Below, piece by piece: positions 11,395 to 22,587 of a DNA stretch of 64,000 bases (position 1 is the stretch's first letter; the number at the start of each line of letters is the position of its first letter). The DNA lies in the NCBI GenBank assembly GCA_003508835.1, contig PUFA01000092.1, positions 7,049,501-7,113,500 on the forward strand. Direction: 5' to 3'. A model generated the notes under the pieces. It searched no databases, was not told where the DNA came from, and saw only the letters and a list, made by a program, of their open reading frames with translations. The position numbers and the translations under genes were made by a program. This DNA comes from Eonycteris spelaea. Taxonomy: Eukaryota > Chordata > Mammalia > Chiroptera > Pteropodidae.

Positions 11395-14275
11395 TAAAAT
11401 ATTTTAATAGACTTTATTTTTAGAGCAATTTTATGCTTACAGAAATACTACAGAAAAAGTACTCCTGCACACAGTTTTGCCTCTTATTAACATCTTGCAT
11501 TAGTGTGGTGTGTTTGTTAAAATTGATGAACCGATATTGATATATTATTATTAGCTAATATCCATAATTTACATTAGGGTTCATTCATTCTTTGTGTTGT
11601 ATATTTCTATGCTTTTCGACAAATGCATAAGTTCATGTATCCATTATTACAGTACCATGAAGAATAATTTCACAGCCCTAAAAATGCCCTCTGCACCACC
11701 TTTCAAACCTCCTGCCTTTCTCCTGAGCTTCTGGCAACCGCAGATCCTTTTATTGCTTCTATAGTTATGCCTCTTTCTGAATGTCATAGGTGGAATCATA
11801 CTGTGTATAACTCTGCTCATGCTGCCATAAGAAGTTACCACAAATTTGGTGGCTTAAACAACCAAAAAATTTTTCCCATGGTTCTGGAGTCCAAAAGTCC
11901 AATATTAAGGTGCCACTAGTATTGGTGTCCGGTGAGACCTCTCTCCCTGGCTTGTAGGTAGCCGCCTTCACACTGTGTCCTCATATGGCCTCGTTATGTC
12001 AGAGATAGAGAACACAGGTCAGTGCTTCTCCCTCTCTTACAAGGACACAGGTCCTATTAAATTAGTGATCTCATTAGACCTTAGTTACCTCACAAAAGGT
12101 CCTGTCTCCAAAAACAGTCATACTGGGAGTTAAGCCTTCAACATACGAATTTTAGGGGGATATGGGCCAGTTCATAACATACCATATGTAGCCTTTTCAA
12201 ACTGGTTTCTTTCACACAGCAATATTCACTTAAGATTTCTTCATGTCTTTTAATGGTTTAATAGCCCATTTCTCTTTCTTGCTGAATAGTATTTCATTGT
12301 TTAGATATATAAGTTTGTTATCCATTCACCTACTGAAGGACATTTTGGTTGCTTCCAATTTTTGCCAATCACAAATATTCACGGGCAGGTTTTTTGTGTG
12401 AATAGATGTTTTCAATTTATTTGGGTAAATACTTAGGAGCTTGATTACTAGATTTTATGGAATTTATGTTTATCTTTGTAAAAAAAAAACTTCCAAACTG
12501 CCTCCCAATGTAGCTGTACCATTTTGCATTCCCACCAGCAATGCCTGAGTGTTCCTTTTGCTCTACAGCCTCGCTAGCATTTGATATTGTCAGTGTTTCA
12601 GGTTTCAGTCATTCTAATAGGTGTGTAGTAGTTATATTGTTTGTAATTCCTCAATAACGCATGACGTTGAGCATGTTTTCATGTGTTTGTTTGCCATCTA
12701 TGTTCTTTGGAGAGGTGTCTGTTCAAATTGTTTACCCATTGGTTGTTTTCTAATACTAAGTTTTATGAGTTCTTTTCATATTTTGGATAGCCCTCCTTTT
12801 TTAGATCTGTACTTTGCAAATATTTTCTCCCAGACTGTGGCTTGTCTTTTCATTCCCTTAAAAGTGTCCTTCACAGGGCAGAAGTTTTAAATTTTAATAG
12901 AATCCAACTCACCAGTTTTTTTCTTTCATTGATCATGCTTTTGATGTTGTATCTAAAACTCTTCACCAAACCCAAGGTCACCAAGATTTCCTTCTGCTTA
13001 TCTTCCAGAAGTTTTCTGGTTTTACATTTTACATCTATAATCCATTTTGAGTTAATTGTTGTGAAGGGTGTAACATCTATGTCTAGATGATGATGATAAT
13101 GATGATTTTTTTGCACATGAATGCCCTGTAGTTCCTGTGGCACTGTTGAAATGATTACCCCTTCTCCATTGAAGTGACTTTGTTCCTTTGTCAAAGATCA
13201 GTTGACTATATTTGTACGGGTCGATTTCTGAACTCTCTAGTCTATTACATCAATCTATTTGTCTATTATTTCACCAAGACCTCAGTGTCTTAATCACTGT
13301 AGCTTTATAATAAGTCTTGAAGTCAGGTAATGTTAGTCACGACTTTGTTTCTCTTCAGTGTTGTGTTGGCTTTCATAGGTCTTTTGCTTTCCATATAAAT
13401 TTTGAATCAGTTTGTTGATATTCATAGAATAATTTTCTGGGATTTTGACTGAGAATGTATCGAACTTATAAATTAACGAGAAGAACTAACATCTTGACAA
13501 TTTTGAGACTTTTTATCCATGAACATAGAATATCTCTCCATTTATTTAGATTTTTTCTAACTTCTTTTACTAGCATTTTGTAATTTTTCTCACATAGATA
13601 TTGTACATATTTTGCCAGGTCAATACCTAAGTATTTTTTTTAGAAAAAAATTTTGTTGGTGCTAACGTAAACAGTGTTGTTTTATTTTTGTTGTTGTTGT
13701 TTTTTTTTTACTTCAAATTCCAATTGTTTATTGCTGGCATGTAGGAAAATAATTGACTTTTGAATATTGATCTTGTATCCTGCAACCTCACTGTAATCAA
13801 TTATTAGTTCCAGCAGCTTCTTGTTGTTCTTAATTCTTTCATATTTTCTACATAGACATACATTCATGCCATCTGTGAACAGCAACTGTTTTCTTTCTTT
13901 TGAATCTGTATACTTTTTATTTTATTTTCTTGTTTGATTGCATTAACTAGGATTTCAGTATGATGTTGAATGGGAAAGTTGACAGGAGATATTCTTGTCT
14001 TGTATCCAATTTTAGGGAGAAAGCATATAACTTCTCACCATTAAGTATGACCTTAGCTATAGGCTTTTAGTATATTCTTTATCAAGTCAAAAATTCCTCT
14101 GTATTCCTACTTTGCTGGGAGTTTTTATCATGAATAGGTATTGAATTTGTAAAATACTTTTTCAGCATCTGTTGATATAATCACATAACTTTTTTCTTTA
14201 ATCCGTTGATGTGATGGACTTTAGAATACTGAACCAGACTTGCATAACTGGAATAAACCCTGTTTTGTAGTGGTA
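11395..14275 (-). mobile_element. L1 (antisense), 3' UTR and much of ORF2, interrupted
   Basis: Read on the plus strand, the 3' UTR comes first ('agcaattttatgcttacaga', 'ttacattagggttcattcat'), followed by ORF2 in reverse: 'ccattcacctactgaaggac', 'cattcccaccagcaatgcct', 'tctccatttatttagatttt' and 'cttgtatcctgcaacctcac'. The element ends inside ORF2, so it is 5' truncated. Stops break the frames; the 107-residue minus frame at 12,871-13,194 is a remnant of the C-terminal region of ORF2. An LTR-like element splits the 3' UTR at 11,796-12,182. Confidence 0.9.
11796..12182 (+). mobile_element. LTR-like element inserted in the antisense L1
   Basis: L1 text stops at '...ggtggaatcatac' and resumes at 'catatgtagccttttc'. 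The insert carries the 'gctgccataagaagttacca' motif, 'ttctggagtccaaaagtcca' and 'cttacaaggacacaggtcct'. The short string 'atac' or 'catac' on both sides is a plausible 4-5 bp target duplication. It is the same family as the copies at 5535 and 34,850 and is younger than the L1 it interrupts. Confidence 0.7.
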
Positions 14276-15159
14276 AAGTATATTTGATGTCTGCAATTTA
14301 CTTTAAAACATATTTAAGAAAAAAGATGGGTAGAGTGAGGTATTCAAAATTTTTTATAGTAAAGTTTTGGAAAATATTATAAATCTATATGAGCAAGAAC
14401 TGCAGAACCAGAGACAAACAGAAAAACGGAAGTGATTTGTGGTATTTTTGTTATTGTGGGTAATTTTTTCTCTCTTCAATTTAGAGTGCTTTGAGTGTTG
14501 TTGAAAACTTTTTAAAAAATATCTGTGGTAAATCCCCACTGAATTTTAAAAAGTCCTTATAATACCCTAAAAATGTGTTTCTATTTTAAAACTCATTTTC
14601 AGTCTTTAGCCTAAAGGTTAAAATTCCACCCAATATACCTATTTTTCACTAATATCGATAATATTCTTTCTCTGAACCTTGTTGCTTTTCTTTTTTTGAC
14701 TTATTGGCCTTTTTAAAAAATCTAGTTAAACTCATAATTAATTGAATTTTTTTCTAATGTTCTAATTTTATAAGGGCATACTAAGCATTATGGGCAGGAG
14801 TAAAGGAGTTAAATTTATGGTAAAGTGAAAAAGTGTCTGCCAGCCACTCACCACACATATTTTCATCACCATTTGGATTTGGGAAATGATTCCTCTGATC
14901 TTGAAGTTCCATAAACAAAGATACAGTCTTCTGCATTTGGGTTGCTCTTTTATTGAAACTCTGAAAAATATTTTTTTAAGAGAAAACAGGGGTAAATTAC
15001 CCCAAAATGGATGTTTTCAATAAACAGAGTTTAAATTCAAACATCTAAGTACAGAAATATCAGAAAGAAATACTTATTGTTGCATTTTTTTAGATGTTTG
15101 GAGGAAAGTTTTCAGATCTCAAATAATTAAGCTTAATTATCCATAATTAACATGAAATA
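14276..15159. other. Little recognised; possible L1 3' scrap at the left
   Basis: 'gatgtctgcaatttacttt' near 14,288 resembles an L1 3' UTR passage. The remaining 800 bp shows no gene or repeat that I can identify. Confidence 0.35.
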
Positions 15160-15328
15160 GATAGGGTCCTTGTTTCACAGTGCAGAAATCCCGACATTTC
15201 AAATATCTCTTTATGAAGAGTATAAAAGCAACATTGGCAGAAGAGGGAGAGCAGGTAGTAGAGCTGACTTTGTGGAGAAGGGGGCATTTGAGCTTAGATG
15301 CAAAGTAGCTTCAGGGGAAGTTTTACAA
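15160..15328 (+). mobile_element. L2 fragment, left half of a split copy
   Basis: The text around 'gggggcatttgagcttagatg' matches the L2 3' region. It is cut at about 15,330 by an LTR-like element, and L2-like text seems to resume after 15,735. The 91-residue frame at 15,170-15,445 spans the L2/LTR boundary and is not a gene. Confidence 0.5.
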
Positions 15329-15727
15329 GTATATCAGGGTTCTCCAGAGAAACCAGAACCAATTGATGTATATTTGAAAATAAAGACTTATTTTAAGGAG
15401 TTGGCTGATGTGATTGTGGAGATTTGGCAAGTCCAAAATCTTTAAGGCAGGCTGGCAGGCTGGAAATCCAGACAAGAGTTGCAGTTTGAGTCCAACAAGG
15501 TGATTGGCTGACCGAATTCCCTCTTCTTCAAGAGAGGTCAACCTTAAACTGATTGCATGAGGCCCAGTCACAGTAGGGAGAATAATTTGCTTTACTCAGA
15601 GTGACTAATTTAAATGTTAATGTCATCTAAAAACATACCTTCACAGAAATATCTAGAATAATGTTTGACCAAATGTCTTGGTGCCATGGCCTAGTCAAGT
15701 TGACACATAAAATTAACCATTACAGAG
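15329..15727 (+). mobile_element. LTR-like repeat ('cagggttctccagagaaa' family)
   Basis: Landmarks in order: 'tatcagggttctccagagaa', 'ttggcaagtccaaaatcttt', 'ggcaggctggcaggctgga' and 'aagttgacacataaaattaa', ending near 'ccattaca'. The consensus I recall runs from TG to CA like an LTR. A 5'-truncated relative lies at 38,585-38,872. Family name not assigned. Confidence 0.65.
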
Positions 15728-15734
15728 CAGTAAG

Positions 15735-16010
15735 CATATTGTCAGGCCTACAGAAGAACTAAAGGTTTGTAATAGGGAACACGTGTGATAGGCAAAATAC
15801 ATGAAGCAAGGTTAGAGGGAAAGGAGAGAAGGTATGATAAAAGGCACAGGTAGAGGGGTTGGTCTTAGAAAAAAAAAAGGTAGTTAAGGTAAAGAGAGAA
15901 AAACTGAAAAAATTCTTTTCAGACAACTTTAATCTCTCAGGGGAAAATGAGATATTTGTTGGAAAGGAGGGCTGGTGGCAGCTAAAAGCACATCCTGGGG
16001 ACAAGGCTGG
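15735..16010 (+). mobile_element. Probable L2 fragment, right half of a split copy
   Basis: Purine-rich sequence with L2-like passages (about 15,780-15,850). It is placed as the continuation of the 15,160 L2 because the LTR-like element sits exactly between them. Weak evidence. Confidence 0.35.
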
Positions 16011-16277
16011 GTTTTAGGATATATAAACTATTAGGAATATCACTCAAAACAACCTTCATGTTTTTAGATATGTTGAATCTAAGTCAGATTTCCTTCTCCC
16101 CCACCCTCACCCCTCAGCAGAATCTCTAAAAGAGGAGGACTTTGGAATTATATAAATGTAATATGAGTCTCAAGAACCCACTCACTAACTCATTATGTAA
16201 CCTTGGGAAAATTACATAAATTCTTGTAGTCTCTGTTGTAAAGAGTAAACACAATTACCTACATAAATGTGTCTAGA

Positions 16278-16514
16278 ACAGTGAGTGGTACTTAACAGGG
16301 ATGGATTTTACCTCTAAACAGACATTTGGCAATGTCTGGAGACATTTTTAAAAGTCACAACTGGTAGGGGGAAGGGGGAGGTGTGTTATTGATATCTAGC
16401 AGGTAGAGGCCAAGGATGTTACCAAACATTATCCAGTGCACAGAGCAGCCCCCTCCCAACAAAGAAATATCCAGTCTAAAATGTCAGTAGTGCCAAGGCT
16501 GAGAAACCCTGGTC
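16278..16514 (+). mobile_element. MER5A-type hAT-Charlie DNA transposon remnant
   Basis: The passage 'gacatttggcaatgtctgga' followed by 'atctagcaggtagaggcca', 'aaacattatccagtgcac' and the end 'ccaaggctgagaaaccctgg' matches the MER5A consensus in order. It is non-autonomous and has no coding capacity. Confidence 0.85.
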
Positions 16515-17384
16515 TAGATCAATGCCTGAGGCATCGTAAACAGTAAATGTTGGTTTCTGTCTTTATATTACTCATGATAAAACAAACAGAATAGAATTTT
16601 TACATGTAAGTGGCCAAATCTGAAGGTTTGTTTTCTAAAATATTTATTCTGTTGTTCGAAGAAGATTAAAGTGTAATTTAGAGACCAAAAAAGAAGGAAA
16701 CTCTATTGAAAAATAAAATTCCTACACAAATAAGATGTGGAGAAAAATCTATGAATTCAAAAAATACCCAAAGGCTAACTCCCAGTTATGAAAGGGCCCT
16801 TGCTGTTCCTTTGGTGCTGACATAGTACAGCTTTACAGGAAACATTTCAATATCTCTGGCTGTTCTAAGAGTGCAGACACTAAGCAAATATGCATATATA
16901 AGGTAATTTTAATTCCTTCAAAGTGATTTGATCATGTTTGTGTCAAAAGTTCAAATCATTTCTATTAATTTTGATGGGGCTAGGAAGGACGACCCACTCT
17001 GTAATTATCTAGCACCGAGGAATGCTATCACACCAAAATCCTAAGTTGCAAAACTGTGTGAAAAAGGCTTTTAATTGTTAAATATGGACACAGTGTTCAA
17101 AATTGCTTTGAATTTGATGGTAAGTTTTAAACTAAGAAGTGGTTAAGCTAAAAATAGGACCAGGAAGAAACGGTGTGTGCTCGGATGCCCACTCACTGGC
17201 CAGTGGCCCAGAATTTCTTCTCTGGCCTCAAGTAACTGATTAAAGTCTAGAGAAAAGGGGAGGGACCATTATCTCTGGAAGTGGACAGGAATGTATCAGT
17301 GGAAGAACTGTAAGCTATGGCTAAAAGCAATCATGTTACTCTTGGGGGACTGAGGAGAAGGTTTCTAAAGAGTACTTAAAATAG
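16515..17384. other. No recognised feature
   Basis: No gene or named repeat recognised. Composition is similar to the surrounding intergenic DNA. Confidence 0.4.
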
Positions 17385-17578
17385 TAACTGCCACCAGAGG
17401 AGAGCCTACTATGGCCAGGCGCTCTACAGATACTTCTTTTATTTGATTCTAACAACCATCTTTCAGGGTTGAGATTATCATTCACATTTTTCACAGAAGA
17501 AAAATCAGAGTTAGAGAGTAAAATAAATTGCTTGAGTTCATCCTGTTGGTAAATAGCTGTAGCAGTATTTAAATCTAA
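17385..17578 (+). mobile_element. MIR SINE
   Basis: The MIR core pattern is visible: 'ggcgctctacagatacttc', 'atttgattctaacaaccatc', then 'gattatcattcacatttttcacagaagaaa' in part, and an 'agtaaaataaattgcttgag' passage. It is an ancient tRNA-derived SINE shared by all placental mammals. Confidence 0.8.
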
Positions 17579-17639
17579 TATGAGAGAAAAATTGAAATGA
17601 CTGAAATATATACCTTGATGTTTGTTTATAATGAAATAG

Positions 17640-17695
17640 ATCTATTGTAGGTTTAAAAAATTAATAAACTTTACTTTTAAGCAATTTTAAGTTCA
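17640..17695 (-). mobile_element. Short antisense L1 3' UTR scrap
   Basis: 'taataaactttacttttaag' followed by 'caattttaagttcacata' matches the reversed L1 3' end, as also seen at 11,395. Only about 55 bp are clear. Confidence 0.5.
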
Positions 17696-17879
17696 CATAT
17701 TGTTGGGTTTTTATACCAATTTTATAAATAATCTATAATAATAGAAGAAAATTAAAATCAATTGGAATCCCTTAAATGCTATATAACCATTTCATGCATC
17801 TCTTTTATGCTTATACACATACATACATGCTGTGACAAAAATAGAATCATATATATACTTTAAAAATTGAAAAATGAAC

Positions 17880-18340
17880 AGGAGCAGTGAGCTCAGCCGG
17901 AATGCAGATGCACTGCCAGGCTGAAGTATTGTATTTTGCAGAAAGCGCCAGAATAGCAGGAATTCGTTCAGAAATCATTTCTGAGCCATGAGAAATAACC
18001 ATCTTTGCAGCATTGCAGCTCTGGAATGAGATAGAAATGCGACACCCTAGATTGGCTGACATCAGAAATCAGGGACTATAAGAAATAACTTTGCAGGGAA
18101 AAAAGTCGTTAGCTTAGAATATGAAGCATATCTACCAATGGCAGAAAATGAAGTCAGAAAAATATATAGTGCCATTAGGCAGAAACGGCCGGTCAAACAC
18201 ATGACAGTATTCTACAGAGTTGGCTTAATTCGTGTCAGAAGCAAGCATTATCATTACTGTGTCCTCAGCCCACAGGGCTGCATCCCTTGAAGCTGTGAGC
18301 TAAGTCATTGATACTTTAAAAGCTAAGGTGCCCATATGGA
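17880..18340. promoter_or_regulatory. CpG-retaining non-repeat block, candidate conserved regulatory element
   Basis: This block is GC-balanced in AT-rich surroundings, shows no repeat family, and keeps about eight CpG dinucleotides (for example in 'aaacggccggtcaaac' near 18,185 and 'agaaatgcgacaccc' near 18,035). It has no convincing open frame. The pattern is what a conserved non-coding element would look like, but without an alignment this is only a candidate. Confidence 0.3.
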
Positions 18341-18940
18341 AAAAGGAAATGTATAAAGAGATAATCATCATGTTGGGCAACCAGTGATGGAATCACCTGT
18401 TTTTAGAGTGCTAAAATTTTAATTTGGTAAACTTACTTTGATAATCATATATATGTTTTTTTTTTTCCCCCTCCAGAAGTTAAGATAGTTTACTGAAGTG
18501 GAACCTTTTATGTTACTCTAATGGGAAAAAAGGGAGGGGGAAAAACACAAAATAAATGGGTGTTTAGGATGAGGTCTTACACGGGCATTAGAGATAGGGG
18601 AAAGATTTTAGGGGAAAAAAATGGAAGAATAATGTAAATGTGAACAAAGACGCCTGTAGTAGACATATTATTCTATGACTAAGTTCTGATTGTAACTCGA
18701 CTCGCTGAGATATGGCCCCTCCTCACTGACTATGTCTCTGACCTCTCCCCCATGACCCCACCCACACATCCAGCCCTGTCATTGTTATTAAGGAAGCATT
18801 GTGGGAATCTTGGCAGAATTGGAATTTACAAGCATCTTTATCAAGCAATCTTGATATGATGTATTTTTAGAATTTATATATTTCAAAAATAAGCCAAATT
18901 AACAATTTAAAAAGTTTTTTAAAAAATTGAAAAATGTTTT
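18341..18940. other. No recognised feature
   Basis: Includes a T/C-rich run near 18,456-18,473 and A/G-rich text near 18,525-18,625. No gene or repeat assigned. Confidence 0.4.
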
Positions 18941-19345
18941 AGAATATAGATTTTTGCTTTTCTTTTTCTTCCTCCTCTACTTTGTTCACATACTCATAAT
19001 CATAATCAAATACACACACACATATATACCCACACATTTATATATGTGCATGTATACATATCTGCATATACATACATATGTAGGTTTTTCGGTTGTTGCT
19101 CTTATATTAATAGAATCATCTTTTATATATGTTCCTCAGTGTATTTCACTTAACTACATTGAGAAAATCCCTCCAAGGCTTGATCTGACTTATTCCTGAT
19201 AATGGCAGCATAATGCCCTGGAGTATGGGTATACCATGATGAATACAACCATTTCACTTTGATGGGAATTAACTTTGTTTCTATTTTTCTGCTGCTATAC
19301 AAAAACCATTTGTATAGTATCCTTGTACATAGCCTTGTTTTATTT
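18941..19345. repeat. CA/TA-rich tract and old repeat-like sequence
   Basis: Alternating CA, TA and TG runs occupy about 19,010-19,080. The following text (19,140-19,335, with 'tgatgggaattaactttg' and 'atccttgtacatagcctt') resembles a reversed old repeat 3' end that I cannot name. The 90-residue frame at 18,927 is low-complexity. Confidence 0.4.
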
Positions 19346-19369
19346 TGAGCCCGGAAATAGTCCCTTTTC

Positions 19370-19665
19370 TTTATTTACTCTCCATGTTCAGTCACCAGCT
19401 CACTCAATTTTATCCTCAACATATCTCTAGAATCTGTCTTCACCCTGTTGTCTTCAGGGCTACTGCCTAGCTGGTACCTTCATAATGTTTAGTGTGAACT
19501 ATTGTAATAACCTCTGAGCTGATCTTTCTAACTCAAGCTTAATCCTTCTGTTTTACATTATCTCTCTCTCCCAACAACAAATCCTTCTCCTTCCAGATTA
19601 TCTTTCTAACATGCAAACTGACCTTATCTTTTCAGGTAGCTCCCTACCATGTAAATAGCACCCTT
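19370..19665 (-). mobile_element. L2 LINE fragment (antisense)
   Basis: The passage 'gaactattgtaataacctct' followed by 'gagctgatctttctaactc' and 'agattatctttctaacatgc' is the reverse complement of the L2 3' region that includes the 'ggctattgcaatagtcc' motif. Family assigned from memory of the consensus. Confidence 0.6.
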
Positions 19666-20304
19666 GGTTAAGACAAATAGTAATGCATTTGAGATGACAA
19701 ATGAGGCCAATACTAAGTCTAGATATAGGGCAGACAATAAGGAGTGGGGATAACTTTCAAGCTCAAGAGGGTCTCTTCCATCTAAATTGTTAGCTCCAAT
19801 TTAGCTTTGACAAATTATTGCCATGAAGGAATGCGGACTTGTCTGACCTCATTTTTCACAAAAAAACCCTAGAAATTAGGATTTTCATGGTGACCCTCCA
19901 CCTTACTAGCTACACAAAAACATCTGCAGCCTGAAATATTGGTCTTGAGGTTCAAATGTGGCCTCATCTATTAGTTATTCCCGTCTCCCAGGGCTCCTCT
20001 TCTCATATCCTAAACTCTAACCTCAGGTGGTCACTTCCTGTTTGTTCATCCTTTAGGAGATTACTTAAATGTGTGAAGGATGCTTGACTTAATTGATGCT
20101 TTGTCTCTGGATGTAGTCAGTCTTAGAGTATAATGAGAACAAAAGGGAAACCATAGGAGAGAGAAGCTGAAGATAGAGGTCCTTGGGTCTATTACAGAAA
20201 TCAGCTTCTGATTACACCTGGGAGTGACACAGTGACCTCTGCATTTTGTCACCCATTACACTCAAATCCAGGAACCACTTCTCTGGATCTATGGAGTTAG
20301 AATT
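19666..20304. other. No recognised feature
   Basis: No gene or named repeat recognised. Confidence 0.4.
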
Positions 20305-20520
20305 CTAGCTCTACTTATTGAGCACTTATCATGTGCCAGTCCACAGCTAAGGACATTTATATATACTTTCATGTTTATGTCTCATAACCACTCTTCCAGG
20401 CAAGTTTCATCTGCCACCTTTTCAAATAGGTAACAGGGGCTCTGAGAGGTGAAGCACCTTGACCAAAATCATGTAGCTGATAAATAGCAAGTGCAGCTTC
20501 AAACCTTAGTTTTCCAACCC
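20305..20520 (+). mobile_element. MIR SINE
   Basis: 'tgagcacttatcatgtgcca', 'catttatatatactttcatg', 'ggtaacaggggctctgagag' and 'accaaaatcatgtagctga' follow the MIR consensus in order. The copy is degenerate. Confidence 0.85.
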
Positions 20521-21109
20521 CAGATACATTGAGTGCATTGTTGTTACAAGCCCAAGATGGACACAGTGCCATATTCAGGGAACATGAATATGACTGGATA
20601 TAGGATTGGAAGTGTAGTTTGCCCAGGATTATTTTGACGCTGATGAAGCCCTTTATTGAAGGCCTATACATGTCCTATTGTGATTTATCACTACTTACAG
20701 AACTAAAGAACAGGCAATAATAAAGACAAAAAGCTATCATGAGCTTCTAAGCTTGGAGTATAAATGATTCTGCCCCATTAGCCTCAAATTACATTCCTAT
20801 AAATTTGGCTTATAGGAGTCTCTGTCCTCCAGCAATGTCCTATGAAATCCTATCTCTGGGAGATTTTGTGGGTGGGGTCCAATGTTTTAGTCCTAGCTGT
20901 ACTCCCTGAAATTCATGTCCTCTTCAGTTTCTTTTATTTCACACTTATTTGTGATGGTTCTAGGTTAACTTCAAGTTATTTCTGTAGGACATCCAGTTTC
21001 TTCTGATAATCTTCTCTACTTTCTCTAAACTAAAGATTAGAGTGGCAGAAAATCTCTTAATTCTGTCCATTTTTGGAAACCTTTTCATTTTCTCAGTTAA
21101 AATTTCCAT
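20521..21109. other. No recognised feature
   Basis: No gene or repeat recognised; the 98-residue minus frame at 20,375-20,671 crosses the MIR and has no domain. Confidence 0.4.
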
Positions 21110-21262
21110 TAACCATCTAAATTCTAGATATTGTACTTTGTGCTGGAGATATAAAAGTTTTTCTGTCCTCATGGCTCTCTTACAGTTCAGTTTGGAAGGC
21201 AAACGTGGAAACAAATAATTCAAATAAAGTGTGACAAGTGGTCAGGTTCAGGGTTGGCACAT
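21110..21262 (+). mobile_element. L2 LINE fragment
   Basis: 'attgtactttgtgctggaga' followed by 'ctcatggctctcttacagtt' and 'aataaagtgtgacaagtgg' corresponds to a common L2 3' segment. Confidence 0.5.
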
Positions 21263-22587
21263 AGGAGGGAGAGAGCAACACCATCTATCAGAGGGACAGG
21301 TCCAAAATGGAGGAGGGGCTATACCATGGCTGAAATGAGGGAAGACATCATTGCTTCTTTTGGGCCACACAGGAGGATGGAAGGAATCAATGGTTCTACA
21401 GGTCTGTGGAAAGCCAGCAACTGTTCTTCGAAATAGCTAATTGTATGTGGTTTTTATCAGAGTTAATATAATATGAAGACAAATGTCTCCTTAAAAAAGT
21501 TTTTTTTCTTATTACATTTGTTTAATTTTCTTTGTTTTAACCAAGGGCGGGTTGGGTTTTTAAACATGCAGATCCATATTCATACTACCCAATGAGTAAA
21601 AGATTTTGCTCAAATCTTGGAAGTTAAAGTTAACAGGGAAGATTCCAACCACTGCAAGCCATTCCCCTTCTACATGATTGAGTTATCACTAGACCTTAAC
21701 TATGACCATGAGTCATCACCTCTTCTTGTCTTTCCATTGTTAAAACTTTCCAAGTACATTTCTATGGCAAATAAGATTTAGTATTGGAAAGGGAGCTGGT
21801 CTGAGTCTCTTGGGAAATCAAATCTAGGAAAAAAGTAAAGCAGTATAGCCTTAACCATGGCCAGGCCTGACAGGAGTCACCACTTCCCCTGAGGTAACAA
21901 TATTCTTAATGACCTGAAATGTGACAAGAGATATATCTAGGCCTCTTGGTCCATTTCTGGAGAGACATACCCCCATTAGGTAAAGAACTCCACACGTAAT
22001 AGACAGTTATGAATATTATTGGTGCATTAATGGAGAGCTTGAATTGATCAAAAGTAATTTGATCACATCTTTGGCCATGACAGTCACAATATTTGAAGAC
22101 CAAGCCTAGGCATATTGAGGAAAGAAGGCTATAAACTTCTTTATTAGTGTTTTTTAAAAAATCTTATAATATTTCCTACAAAGTATTATTTACTAAAATA
22201 GTAGGAGTTATAACTGCACAAAATACTCATTCTCATGTAGAAAATTTGTTGAGAAGCACTGGAAAACTATAGGTTTGTAATAATGTGACAAAAATAGGGG
22301 AACTTGAAGGGTTGGGAAGAGACCTTTTTGTGATATAGAGGGGTATAGATGTCTAAATTGCTCATACAAGGCTACAGAAAACCTGAGGGATTGGGCTAGG
22401 CCAGGAGAAGGAATACTGGTTAAGAGAAGCCAGAATCCTGGAACTGGAGAAGCAGTAATTATGAAGCATTAGTGCGAGATGAGTTAAAGCTAGAAATTAA
22501 TTAATTAGTTCACTCATTTCTAAAAAGTCAAGTTGATGCTAAGACAACCTCGAAACAGATCTAGAAATAGACTGCAAGGGGACTGAT
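21263..22587. other. No recognised feature
   Basis: About 1.3 kb without a recognisable gene or repeat. Short frames here have no domains. Confidence 0.4.
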
